Positions 18,608 through 26,408 of a stretch of DNA of 64,000 nt are shown here, one piece after another. Under the pieces are notes generated by a model that was not told where the DNA came from, made no database searches, and saw nothing but the letters and a program-made list of their open reading frames with translations. Made by a program: the position numbers and the translations under genes. This DNA comes from an uncultured Ruminococcus sp. Lineage in GTDB: Bacteria > Bacillota > Clostridia > Oscillospirales > CAG-272. Each line of letters starts with the position of its first letter. Position 1 is the stretch's first letter. The DNA lies in the NCBI GenBank assembly GCA_902782445.1, contig CACZNC010000006.1:1-64000 (forward strand), in the 5' to 3' direction.

Positions 18608-19453
18608 ATGGCTGAACCCAGCAACTGCACCCACGACTGCTCGACGTGCCAGGCCAACTGCTCCTCCCGCGCGCCGCAGCATGAGGCTCCTCACGCCGGA
18701 TCCAACATCCGCCACGTGATCGGCGTCGTTTCCGGCAAGGGCGGCGTGGGCAAATCCCTCGTCTCCTCCATGCTGGCCGTCACCCTGAAGCGGCGCGATC
18801 TCTCCGTCGCCCTCATGGACGCGGACGTGACCGGCCCCTCCATCCCGAAAGCCTTCGGCGCGAAGGGCGATATCCTCGCCGCCGCCGACGGCCTGATCCC
18901 CCTCGAAACCAAGACCGGCATCAAAACCATCTCCGTGAACCTGCTGCTGGAGGACGAGACCCGTCCCGTCGTCTGGCGCGGACCCGTGATCGCGGGCACC
19001 GTCAAGCAGTTCTGGACCGACGTGATCTGGGGCGACGTGGACTATATGATCGTCGACTGCCCGCCCGGGACCGGCGACGTGCCGCTGACCGTTTTCCAGT
19101 CCGTTCCCCTCGACGGCATCGTGATCGTCACCACCCCCCAGGACCTGGTCTCCATGATCGTGAAAAAGGCCGTCAACATGGCCGGACTCATGAACATCCC
19201 GGTGATCGGCCTGATCGAGAACATGTCCTACGTGAAATGTCCCTGCTGCGGCGAAGAGATCAAAGTCTTCGGCGAATCGAAGGCCGAGGAGGTCGCGGCG
19301 GAATACGGGATCCCGGTCCTCGGGAAAATGCCCGTCGATCCGAAGCTCTCCGCCCTCGTGGACCGCGGCGTGATCGAGCTGATGGAAAACGACTACCTCG
19401 AAAAAGCAGCCGACGCCGTCGAAGCGTTCTGTGAAGCGGAAAAGGCAGAATAA
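18608..19453 (+). CDS. mrp: Mrp/NBP35 family Fe-S cluster carrier ATPase
   Basis: A deviant-Walker ATPase that binds a transferable [4Fe-4S] cluster. The 281 residues carry an N-terminal C7-x3-C11-x2-C14-x3-C18 motif as in eukaryotic NBP35, the P-loop SGKGGVGKS (44-52), and the dimer-interface C213-x2-C216 in KCPCCGEE. Its place directly before the hydrogenase genes suggests it supplies Fe-S clusters to HydABC or the sensory protein; that is inference. GAAAGGA precedes the start. Confidence 0.92.
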   Translation: MAEPSNCTHDCSTCQANCSSRAPQHEAPHAGSNIRHVIGVVSGKGGVGKSLVSSMLAVTLKRRDLSVALMDADVTGPSIPKAFGAKGDILAAADGLIPLETKTGIKTISVNLLLEDETRPVVWRGPVIAGTVKQFWTDVIWGDVDYMIVDCPPGTGDVPLTVFQSVPLDGIVIVTTPQDLVSMIVKKAVNMAGLMNIPVIGLIENMSYVKCPCCGEEIKVFGESKAEEVAAEYGIPVLGKMPVDPKLSALVDRGVIELMENDYLEKAADAVEAFCEAEKAE

Positions 19454-19499
19454 CACCCCCAATCTCATTAACAAACTCCCAAGGAGGAAAGAAATACCC

Positions 19500-19994
19500 A
19501 TGAAAAAAGCGATGACTTCCGTCCCTTTCAAAGGGACACCCGAGCAGCTCGCGGCGCTTGACCTCGTCATCGAGGAAAACAAGACCCAGCCCGGCGCGAC
19601 CCTCGCCATTCTCCAGAAGGCGCAGGACATCTACGGCTATCTGCCCGAAGAAGTGCAGCGTCACATCGCCCTCGCCCTCGACATCCCCTTCTCCGAAGTC
19701 TACGGCATCGCCACCTTCTACGCTCAGTTCCAGCTGAATCCGAAGGGCGAGCATCCCGTGAACGTATGTCTCGGGACCGCCTGCTACGTCAAGGGCTCCG
19801 GCAAGATCATGGAGAAGCTCGAGGAAATGCTCGGCATCCCCGCCGGCGGCATCACCCCGGATCTGAACTTCTCCCTCGACGCCACCCGCTGCATCGGCGC
19901 CTGCGGTCTCGCTCCCGTCATGACGGTCGGCGACGACGTCTACGGCAGACTCGAACCCGGTATGCTCAAGGGCATCCTCGCGAAGTATCAGTAA
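19500..19994 (+). CDS. hydC: NuoE-like [2Fe-2S] subunit of NAD-linked hydrogenase (HydC)
   Basis: The 164-residue thioredoxin-like ferredoxin is the 24-kDa type subunit that passes electrons between HydB and HydA in trimeric bifurcating hydrogenases. Cluster ligands are C90, C95, C131 and C135 (CLGTAC and CIGAC). A strong AAGGAGGAAA lies before the ATG. It heads the hydrogenase region but is separated from hydB by seven reading frames and a repeat. The assignment as HydC rests on family and context. Confidence 0.93.
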   Translation: MKKAMTSVPFKGTPEQLAALDLVIEENKTQPGATLAILQKAQDIYGYLPEEVQRHIALALDIPFSEVYGIATFYAQFQLNPKGEHPVNVCLGTACYVKGSGKIMEKLEEMLGIPAGGITPDLNFSLDATRCIGACGLAPVMTVGDDVYGRLEPGMLKGILAKYQ

Positions 19995-20057
19995 GAGGAT
20001 CCCCGCGGCCCCGAACCGTTCAGACGACACTGTGAAAGGCAGTTTGACGGAAACGAT

Positions 20058-20411
20058 ATGAAAATCGCTAAAATTCAGGAGCTTCTCGGAGCGGACCTGC
20101 TCTGCGGCGAGGAATACCTCGACCACGACGTCTGGGCCGCCTGCTGTTCCGACATGATGAGCGACGTGCTCGCCTTCGTGAAGGATCAGGGCGTTCTCCT
20201 CACCGGGCTGCTCAATTCTCAGGTCATACGCACGGCGAACATGATGGACATGGTGTGCATCGTGATCGTGCGGAACAAAGTTCCCACCGAGGAAATGGTC
20301 GAGCTGGCCGAAGAACACGGGCTCGTGCTGATGCGGTCCCCTCTTCGCGCCTATGAGGCAAGCGGCGTTCTGTATGCCGCCGGACTCGGCCGGGAGGTCG
20401 CCGATGCCTGA
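20058..20411 (+). CDS. DRTGG-domain protein, hydrogenase-linked
   Basis: A 117-residue single-domain protein of the DRTGG type, a fold also found in regulatory parts of phosphotransacetylase and CBS-pyrophosphatases. Ligand is unknown. It begins MKIAKIQELLGADLLCGEEY. It lies after hydC and overlaps the following ATPase by 8 bp, so the two are probably made together. A related DRTGG protein is at 22225. Such genes are found in hydrogenase operons of other Clostridia, to my recollection. Confidence 0.75.
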   Translation: MKIAKIQELLGADLLCGEEYLDHDVWAACCSDMMSDVLAFVKDQGVLLTGLLNSQVIRTANMMDMVCIVIVRNKVPTEEMVELAEEHGLVLMRSPLRAYEASGVLYAAGLGREVADA

Positions 20412-20826
20412 GCCGATCCGATTCCATTTCGACGTTGACGGCGAAAACTTCACCTCCGCCGGAGAGGCGTCCGTGGCGGTGAAGAAGAAGCTCAGACAGC
20501 TCGGTTATTCCCCCGATATCATCCGCAAGGTCTCCATCGCCATGTACGAGGGAGAGATCAACATGGTGATCCACGCGAACGGCGGGAAGGCGGACGTGGA
20601 GGTGAACGACGACGAGATCGTCATCATCCTCGCGGACACCGGCCCCGGCATCCCGAACGTGGAGCTCGCCATGCAGGAAGGCTATTCCACCGCGCGCGAC
20701 AACATCCGGGCCCTCGGGTTCGGCGCGGGCATGGGACTGCCGAACATGAAGAAATACACCGACGAGATGAAGATCGACACCGAAGTGGGCGTGGGCACCA
20801 CGATCACCATGAAGGTCTATCTCTGA
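20404..20826 (+). CDS. GHKL ATP-binding protein, anti-sigma/RsbW-like
   Basis: A stand-alone GHKL ATPase domain of 140 residues. The N-box is MYEGEINMVIHA, G1 is DTGPGI, and G2 is GFGAGMGLPNM, the pattern of RsbW/SpoIIAB serine kinases. No phosphoacceptor or transmembrane part is present. Overlap with the DRTGG gene upstream and position before the sensory hydrogenase-like gene suggest a signalling role. No STAS or PP2C partner is in the window. Confidence 0.85.
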   Translation: MPEPIRFHFDVDGENFTSAGEASVAVKKKLRQLGYSPDIIRKVSIAMYEGEINMVIHANGGKADVEVNDDEIVIILADTGPGIPNVELAMQEGYSTARDNIRALGFGAGMGLPNMKKYTDEMKIDTEVGVGTTITMKVYL

Positions 20827-20860
20827 TTCTCCGTCGCGCGCCCTGCTCAGCGAGGTGATT

Positions 20861-22228
20861 ATGGCAGATTATAAACATTCGGTCTCGCTGGACGTCAGCA
20901 AATGCAAAGGCTGCACAACCTGTCTCCGGCGCTGCCCCACGGAGGCCATCCGCATCCGCGACGGTCACGCCGTCATCAGTTCCGATAAGTGCATCGACTG
21001 CGGCGAGTGCATCAAAATGTGCTCCTACAAGGCGAAGAAGGCGAACCACGATTCCCTTTCCTGCCTCGAAAAGTACAAATACACCGTCGCCCTCCCCGCG
21101 CCCTCCCTCTACGGTCAGTTCGACCACATGGACAACATCGGCTACATCATCCGGGGACTCAAGGATCTCGGCTTTGACGCGGTCTTTGAGGTGGCGTGCG
21201 CGGCGGAGCTCGTATCCGCCTATACCAGACTCTACATCAAGCGGAGCGACGTGAAAAAGCCCGTCATCAGCTCCGCCTGCCCGACGATCTCGCGGATGAT
21301 CTCGATGAACTACCCGTTTCTGATCGAGAACATCCTTCCGATCCTCCCGCCCGTGGATATCGCAGCCTATCTCGCAAGGGAACAGGCGAAGACCGAACAT
21401 CCCGAGCTGAGCGAGGACGAGATCGGCATCGTGTTCATCTCCCCCTGTCCCGCCAAGGTCAGCTACGTGAAGAACGACTTTGCGAAGGAACGGAACTACA
21501 TCACCGACGTGGTGTCCGTCCGCGACGTCTACTTCGCCCTGCTCGACGTGATGAAGAAGCGGGAGGACGAACCCCTCGAGGCCACCGAAAGCGGCATGAT
21601 CGGCATCGGCTGGGCTTCGACCGGAGGGGAATCCACCGCCATCTTCAACGAGCGCTATCTCGCGGCGGACGGGATCGAAAACTGCATCCGCGTCCTCGAC
21701 CAGATCGACAACGAGGACATCACCTCCCTTGACTTCGTGGAGCTCAACGCCTGCAACGGGGGATGCGTCGGCGGGGCTATGACCGTGGCCAACCCCTACA
21801 TCGCGCAGGCCCGGCTCCAGGCTTTGAAGCGGTATCTGCCCGTCTCCCCGAACCGGCCCGCCTCTGAGTGGATCCCGGATGAGTTCTTCAACGAGAATTC
21901 GCTCGAGTATTCCCCGGCGGCCCTCCTCTCCGAGGACAGAAAGGTCGCAAGGCAGATGATGAGCGAGATCGAGTCCATCAAGGCAAGTCTGCCGGGGATC
22001 GACTGCGGATCCTGCGGCGCGCCGACCTGCATGGCCTTCGCAGAAGACATCGTGCGGGGACAGGCCACGGCGGACGAGTGCACCGTCATCATGAAAATGC
22101 TGTTCCACCAGTATCTCGACGAACATAAGAAGAAATCCATCCTTGACAAGCTGACCGCGAAAAACCCGGGGAAGGACGCGGCCGGAAGCGGGGATGCCGA
22201 ACCCAAACCGGAAGGAGTCGCGGAATGA
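20861..22228 (+). CDS. Sensory [FeFe]-hydrogenase-like iron-sulfur protein (HsfB-like)
   Basis: The 455 residues contain two N-terminal [4Fe-4S] ferredoxin motifs (C15/18/21/25 and C44/47/50/54), an [FeFe]-hydrogenase large-subunit domain, and a C-terminal cluster motif C382-x2-C385-x4-C390...C407. The four H-cluster cysteines appear retained: C140 (SSACP), C196 (SPCPAK), C298 and C302 (NACNGGC). The proton-relay Cys of L1 is Ala, which is typical of sensory groups. This layout matches HsfB-type proteins thought to sense H2 or redox state. ATG 20861 is preferred to the in-frame GTG six bases earlier. Confidence 0.87.
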   Translation: MADYKHSVSLDVSKCKGCTTCLRRCPTEAIRIRDGHAVISSDKCIDCGECIKMCSYKAKKANHDSLSCLEKYKYTVALPAPSLYGQFDHMDNIGYIIRGLKDLGFDAVFEVACAAELVSAYTRLYIKRSDVKKPVISSACPTISRMISMNYPFLIENILPILPPVDIAAYLAREQAKTEHPELSEDEIGIVFISPCPAKVSYVKNDFAKERNYITDVVSVRDVYFALLDVMKKREDEPLEATESGMIGIGWASTGGESTAIFNERYLAADGIENCIRVLDQIDNEDITSLDFVELNACNGGCVGGAMTVANPYIAQARLQALKRYLPVSPNRPASEWIPDEFFNENSLEYSPAALLSEDRKVARQMMSEIESIKASLPGIDCGSCGAPTCMAFAEDIVRGQATADECTVIMKMLFHQYLDEHKKKSILDKLTAKNPGKDAAGSGDAEPKPEGVAE

Positions 22229-22563
22229 ATCTCACAGAACTTGCCGCCCGCCTCGGCCTCGAGACCGTCGCGGGGGACACCGAAGGCAGGGAGTGGCACG
22301 GAGTCTACGCCGGAGACCTGCTCAGCCGCGCCATGAGCCACGTGAAGGCGGACAATATCTGGATCACGATCATGTCCAACACGAACGTGATCGCCGTGGC
22401 GAGCCTCACCGAAGCCGCCGCCGTGGTGCTCGCGGAGGGCGTGGAGCTCATCCCCGAAGCGATGGACGCCGCCCTGGACAACGGGATCACAGTCCTGTCC
22501 TCGAAGCATACGGTGTACGAGCTCTGCGCGGCGATCCACGAGACGGAAACCCGCGGAGCATGA
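22225..22563 (+). CDS. Second DRTGG-domain protein
   Basis: 112 residues; start overlaps the previous stop (ATGA). It has the same strand pattern as the 20058 protein: NIWITIMSNTNVIAVASLTEAA and later LDNGITVLSSKHTVYELC. It overlaps the PHP gene by 4 bp. The tight chaining with the hydrogenase-like sensor indicates a shared function that is not known. Confidence 0.75.
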   Translation: MNLTELAARLGLETVAGDTEGREWHGVYAGDLLSRAMSHVKADNIWITIMSNTNVIAVASLTEAAAVVLAEGVELIPEAMDAALDNGITVLSSKHTVYELCAAIHETETRGA

Positions 22564-23327
22564 GGGAGTACGCCTGCGATCTGCACGTTCATTCCTGCCT
22601 GTCCCCCTGCGGCGACGACGACATGACCCCGGGCAACATCGCCGGCATGGCAGTTCTGAACGGACTGGACATCGTCGCCCTGACGGACCACAACTCCTCG
22701 AAAAACTGCCCGGCTTTCTTCAGACAGGCGAAGGCGCAGGGGATCATTCCCGTCGCCGGCATGGAGCTCACCACGGCGGAGGACATCCACATGATCTGCC
22801 TCTTCCGCACGCTGGAGGACGCCATGGCTTTCGACGAATACGTCGCCGGACGAAGGCCGAAGATCCGCAACAAGCCGGAGATCTTCGGGCATCAGACGAT
22901 CCGGGACGAAAACGACGAAGAGATCGGCGAGGAGGAGTACCTGCTCATCAACGCGGCGGACATTTCCCTCGAGGAAGGCTGGCGCGAGGTGATCTCCCGG
23001 GGAGGCGTGGCATATCCCGCCCACATCGACCGGCCCGCGAACGGCATCGTCGCCATGCTGGGCACGGTCCCCGAGGATCCGCCCTTTACCGTCTTCGAGC
23101 TCAACGACGCGGCGAACGAGGCGGAATACCGGGAGAAATGCCCGGTGGTGCGGAATCTCCCCCGCGTGGTCTCCTCGGACGCGCACTACCTCTGGAACAT
23201 GTCGGAGGGAGACTTCAAGATCCCCCTCGACGACGAACCCTATTCATCCGCCCTCGTGCGGAACCGGCTGATCGACTGGCTGCTTGGCCGTCCGACGCCG
23301 GGGAAAGGAACGGACCCGAATGGATGA
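22560..23327 (+). CDS. PHP-domain metal-dependent phosphoesterase
   Basis: 255 residues of the TrpH/YciV-type PHP family. Metal-ligand motifs visible are DLHVHSCLSPCGDD (start), LTDHNSS, PVAGMELTT and YPAHIDRP near the middle, then SSDAHYLW toward the end. Substrate could be a nucleoside bisphosphate or short oligonucleotide. In this operon it could hydrolyse a signalling nucleotide, which is speculation. It overlaps the next gene by 8 bp. Confidence 0.85.
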   Translation: MREYACDLHVHSCLSPCGDDDMTPGNIAGMAVLNGLDIVALTDHNSSKNCPAFFRQAKAQGIIPVAGMELTTAEDIHMICLFRTLEDAMAFDEYVAGRRPKIRNKPEIFGHQTIRDENDEEIGEEEYLLINAADISLEEGWREVISRGGVAYPAHIDRPANGIVAMLGTVPEDPPFTVFELNDAANEAEYREKCPVVRNLPRVVSSDAHYLWNMSEGDFKIPLDDEPYSSALVRNRLIDWLLGRPTPGKGTDPNG

Positions 23328-23889
23328 GCTCTCGCTCTATGTGCTCGATATCACCATGAACTCCGTCCGCGCCGGCGCTACCGAGATCTCCATCACCCTC
23401 CGGGAGGACGGCGAGTGGCTCTGGTTCACGGTGGAGGACAACGGCTGCGGCATGACGAAGGAACAGCTCGCGAAGCTGACCGATCCCTTTTTCACCACCC
23501 GCAAGACCCGCAAGGTCGGCCTCGGCATCCCCTTCCTCAAGATGCTGGCGGAGATGACCGGCGGCTACGTGACCGTCACCTCGGTGCACGAGTCCGTCTC
23601 TCTGAAGCACGGCACGAAGACCGAGGCGAAATTCGGCAAGAACCACATCGACTTCATCCCCCTCGGGGACATCGTGGAGACGGTGAAGACCCTGATCCAG
23701 GGCGCTCCGGACGTGAATTTCACCTTCCGGCACATCTACCCGAACGGGACGGTGGAGCTCTCCTGCGCCGCCATCCGCGAGACCCTCGGCGACGCGATCC
23801 CGCTGTCCGAGCCGGACGTGCTCATCTGGATCGGCCAGTACCTCGAGGAACAGTACGACGAGCTGGGACACCACGCGGCGTCGGTCTGA
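23320..23889 (+). CDS. GHKL ATP-binding protein, histidine-kinase-like
   Basis: 189 residues with a histidine-kinase-type ATPase domain: N-box LDITMNSVRAGA, G1 VEDNGCGM, F-box PFFTTRKT, G2 KVGLGIPFLKM. There is no DHp domain or transmembrane segment, so it cannot autophosphorylate as an ordinary kinase. A C-terminal part of about 70 residues is unassigned. It ends the sensory block; a hairpin-array repeat then separates it from the hydB side. Confidence 0.82.
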   Translation: MDELSLYVLDITMNSVRAGATEISITLREDGEWLWFTVEDNGCGMTKEQLAKLTDPFFTTRKTRKVGLGIPFLKMLAEMTGGYVTVTSVHESVSLKHGTKTEAKFGKNHIDFIPLGDIVETVKTLIQGAPDVNFTFRHIYPNGTVELSCAAIRETLGDAIPLSEPDVLIWIGQYLEEQYDELGHHAASV

Positions 23890-23930
23890 AGAATGAAACC
23901 GTTCTTAATGCCGTCAATCTGGGAATTCCG

Positions 23931-24091
23931 TCGTTCTTTTCTCCTTTATCGAGGAGCCGGTTCAATAAATTGAACACGAGAACCAAAAGAGGAACTCTCT
24001 GGAAGTCAAGGGTATTCCGAAGTCTGCGGACTTCGGGTCAGGACGCTGTCCCGACACCCTGCCACCTTTTGAAAAAGGTGGACGAAAACTT
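23931..24091 (+). repeat. Hairpin-array repeat, copy C (forward)
   Basis: Stems: CTCCTTTATCGAGGAG, GTTCAATAAATTGAAC, CCGAAGTCTGCGGACTTCGG, GTCAGGACGCTGTCCCGAC and CCACCTTTTGAAAAAGGTGG. It is almost identical to copy D apart from a hairpin of about 21 bp missing here. It sits inside the hydrogenase locus and may influence transcription between the sensory block and hydB. Confidence 0.85.
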
Positions 24092-24161
24092 CCGCGCGGT
24101 TGACGTGCAGTCGGTTAATACCCTTGTTACCTAATAATCTATATACGAAAGGATCCAACCC

Positions 24162-24533
24162 ATGAAATCTCTCGCAGAGCTTCAGGCAATCAAGAACAAG
24201 ATGGCGGACAAAGTGGCCATCCGCACGTCTTCCGGCAACACCCGCATCGTGGTGGGCATGGCGACCTGCGGTATCGCTGCCGGCGCGCGTCCCGTTTTGA
24301 ACGCGTTTGTCGAAGGCATCTCCGAAGCGGGCCTCGGCGACGACGTCATCGTCACCCAGACCGGCTGCATCGGGATCTGCCAGTACGAGCCCGTCGTCGA
24401 AGTCTTCGAAAAGGACAGAGAAAAGACCACCTACGTCAAGATGACCGCGGATAAGGCGAAGGAAGTCATCGAAAAGCACATCAAGGGCGGTTCCCCCGTC
24501 ACCGAATACACCATCGGCGCTGCCCAGCTCTAA
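24162..24533 (+). CDS. Thioredoxin-like (2Fe-2S) ferredoxin domain protein
   Basis: A 123-residue protein with the C-terminal part of a thioredoxin-like ferredoxin fold (VGMATCGIAAGARPVLNAF, then QTGCIGICQYEP). Only C36, C69 and C73 are seen where the family normally has four ligands, so cluster binding is uncertain. It starts after a GAAAGGA site and precedes hydB by 21 bp. Genes of this type commonly lie just before hydB in clostridial hydrogenase operons. Confidence 0.8.
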   Translation: MKSLAELQAIKNKMADKVAIRTSSGNTRIVVGMATCGIAAGARPVLNAFVEGISEAGLGDDVIVTQTGCIGICQYEPVVEVFEKDREKTTYVKMTADKAKEVIEKHIKGGSPVTEYTIGAAQL

Positions 24534-24554
24534 TTACAGGAGGAAAAAACACCT

Positions 24555-26387
24555 ATGATTCGTTCACATGTACTGGTCTGCGGCGGTACGGGATGTACCT
24601 CTTCCGGTTCCAAGGCCATCCGTGAAAAGCTGGCCGAAGAACTGAAGGCAAAGGGTCTGGACGAGGAAGTCAAAATTGTGCAGACCGGATGCTTCGGCCT
24701 CTGCGAGCACGGTCCGATCATGATCGTCTACCCGGAAGGCACCTTCTACTCCCGCGTTACCGTGGAAGACGTCCCCGAGATCGTCTCCGAGCACCTGCTC
24801 AAGGGCCGTATCGTCGAGCGTCTCGCCTACACCGACACCGGCGACAAGGAAGAAGAGAAGAAGCCCGCCGCCGAAATCTCCCTGAGCGACACCGCGTTCT
24901 ACAAGAAGCAGAACAGAGTCGCGCTCCGCAACTGCGGCGTCATCAACCCCGAGAGCATCGACGAATACATCGCGATGGACGGGTATTTCGCCCTCAACAA
25001 GGTCCTCACCGAAATGACCCCCGACGACGTCATCAAGACCATGCTCGACTCCGGTCTGCGCGGCCGCGGCGGTGGCGGATTCCCGACGGGCCGGAAGTGG
25101 CAGTTCGCGAAGGCCTCCGTTTCCGATAAGAAGTACGTGGTCTGCAACGCCGACGAAGGCGACCCGGGCGCGTTCATGGACCGTTCCGTTCTGGAAGGCG
25201 ACCCCCACGTCGTTCTCGAGGCCATGGCCATCGCTGGCTATGCCATCGGAGCCGACGAAGGCTGGATCTACGTCCGCGCGGAATACCCGATCGCCGTCAA
25301 GAGACTGAACATCGCCATCGAACAGGCCCACGAATACGGCCTGCTCGGCAAGAACATCTTCGGCACGGATTTCAGCTTTGACATCCACCTCCGTCTCGGC
25401 GCGGGCGCGTTCGTCTGCGGCGAGGAGACCGCGCTGCTCACCTCCGTGGAAGGCAACCGCGGCGAACCGAGACCCCGTCCTCCGTTCCCGGCCGTCAAGG
25501 GTCTGTGGGGCCAGCCGACCATCGTCAACAACGTGGAGACCTGGGCCAACATCCCGCAGATCATCCTGAAGGGCGCCGACTGGTTCGCCTCCATGGGCAC
25601 CGAAGGCTCCAAGGGCACGAAGGTCTTCGCCGTCACCGGCAAGATCAAGAACACCGGTCTTGTGGAGATCCCGATGGGCACGACCCTGAGAGAGATCGTC
25701 GAAGAGATCGGCGGCGGCGTCCCGAACGGCAAGAAGTTCAAGGCGGCCCAGACCGGCGGTCCTTCCGGCGGATGTATCCCGGCCTCCCTGATCGATACTC
25801 CGATCGACTATGACAACCTGACCAAGATGGGCTGCATGATGGGCTCCGGCGGTCTGATCGTCATGGACGAGGACACCTGTATGGTCGACATGGCGAAGTT
25901 CTTCCTCGAATTCACCGTCGACGAAAGCTGCGGCAAGTGCTCCCCCTGCCGGATCGGCACCATGCGCCTGCTCGAGATCTTAAAGAAGATCACCGACGGC
26001 AAGGGCGAAATGGAAGATCTCGACAAGCTCGAAGAGCTCGCCAACTACATCAAGTCCGCTTCCCTCTGCGCGCTCGGCCAGACCGCTCCGAACCCGGTTC
26101 TCTCCACGCTCCGCTTCTTCCGCGACGAGTATATCGCCCACATCGTGGAAAAGAGATGCCCCGCCGGCGTCTGCAAGAACCTGCTTCAGTACACGATCGA
26201 CGAGGACAAGTGCAAGGGCTGCAAGCTCTGCATGAAGAACTGCCCCGGGAACGCCATCTCGATCAACGCCGCCGGCGAGGTCAAGGAAGGCAAGAAGCTC
26301 CCGTATCTCGTCATCGATCAGTCGAAGTGCGTGAAGTGCGGCGCCTGCATGGACAACTGCAAGTTTGGCGCAATCTTCAAGAAATAA
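24555..26387 (+). CDS. hydB: NAD(H)-binding flavoprotein subunit of hydrogenase (HydB)
   Basis: NuoF-like subunit of 610 residues that binds NADH and FMN. Order: thioredoxin-like [2Fe-2S] domain (C9, C14, C46, C50), NADH/FMN-binding core with GRGGGGFPTG at 170-179, SLBB region, [4Fe-4S] site C459/C462/C465/C505, and two C-terminal [4Fe-4S] ferredoxin motifs (C553/556/559/563 and C592/595/598/602). All ligands are present. With HydA and HydC it should couple NADH and ferredoxin to H2 turnover. GGAGG precedes the start; hydA begins 21 bp after. Confidence 0.96.
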   Translation: MIRSHVLVCGGTGCTSSGSKAIREKLAEELKAKGLDEEVKIVQTGCFGLCEHGPIMIVYPEGTFYSRVTVEDVPEIVSEHLLKGRIVERLAYTDTGDKEEEKKPAAEISLSDTAFYKKQNRVALRNCGVINPESIDEYIAMDGYFALNKVLTEMTPDDVIKTMLDSGLRGRGGGGFPTGRKWQFAKASVSDKKYVVCNADEGDPGAFMDRSVLEGDPHVVLEAMAIAGYAIGADEGWIYVRAEYPIAVKRLNIAIEQAHEYGLLGKNIFGTDFSFDIHLRLGAGAFVCGEETALLTSVEGNRGEPRPRPPFPAVKGLWGQPTIVNNVETWANIPQIILKGADWFASMGTEGSKGTKVFAVTGKIKNTGLVEIPMGTTLREIVEEIGGGVPNGKKFKAAQTGGPSGGCIPASLIDTPIDYDNLTKMGCMMGSGGLIVMDEDTCMVDMAKFFLEFTVDESCGKCSPCRIGTMRLLEILKKITDGKGEMEDLDKLEELANYIKSASLCALGQTAPNPVLSTLRFFRDEYIAHIVEKRCPAGVCKNLLQYTIDEDKCKGCKLCMKNCPGNAISINAAGEVKEGKKLPYLVIDQSKCVKCGACMDNCKFGAIFKK

Positions 26388-26408
26388 GAAAGGGTCGGAA
26401 TACAGAAT

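Noticed and set aside
24092-24161. A separate promoter before the ferredoxin-like gene and hydB
   Set aside because: A TTGACG word is present at 24100, but no -10 sequence occurs at a suitable distance; readthrough from the sensory block is equally possible.
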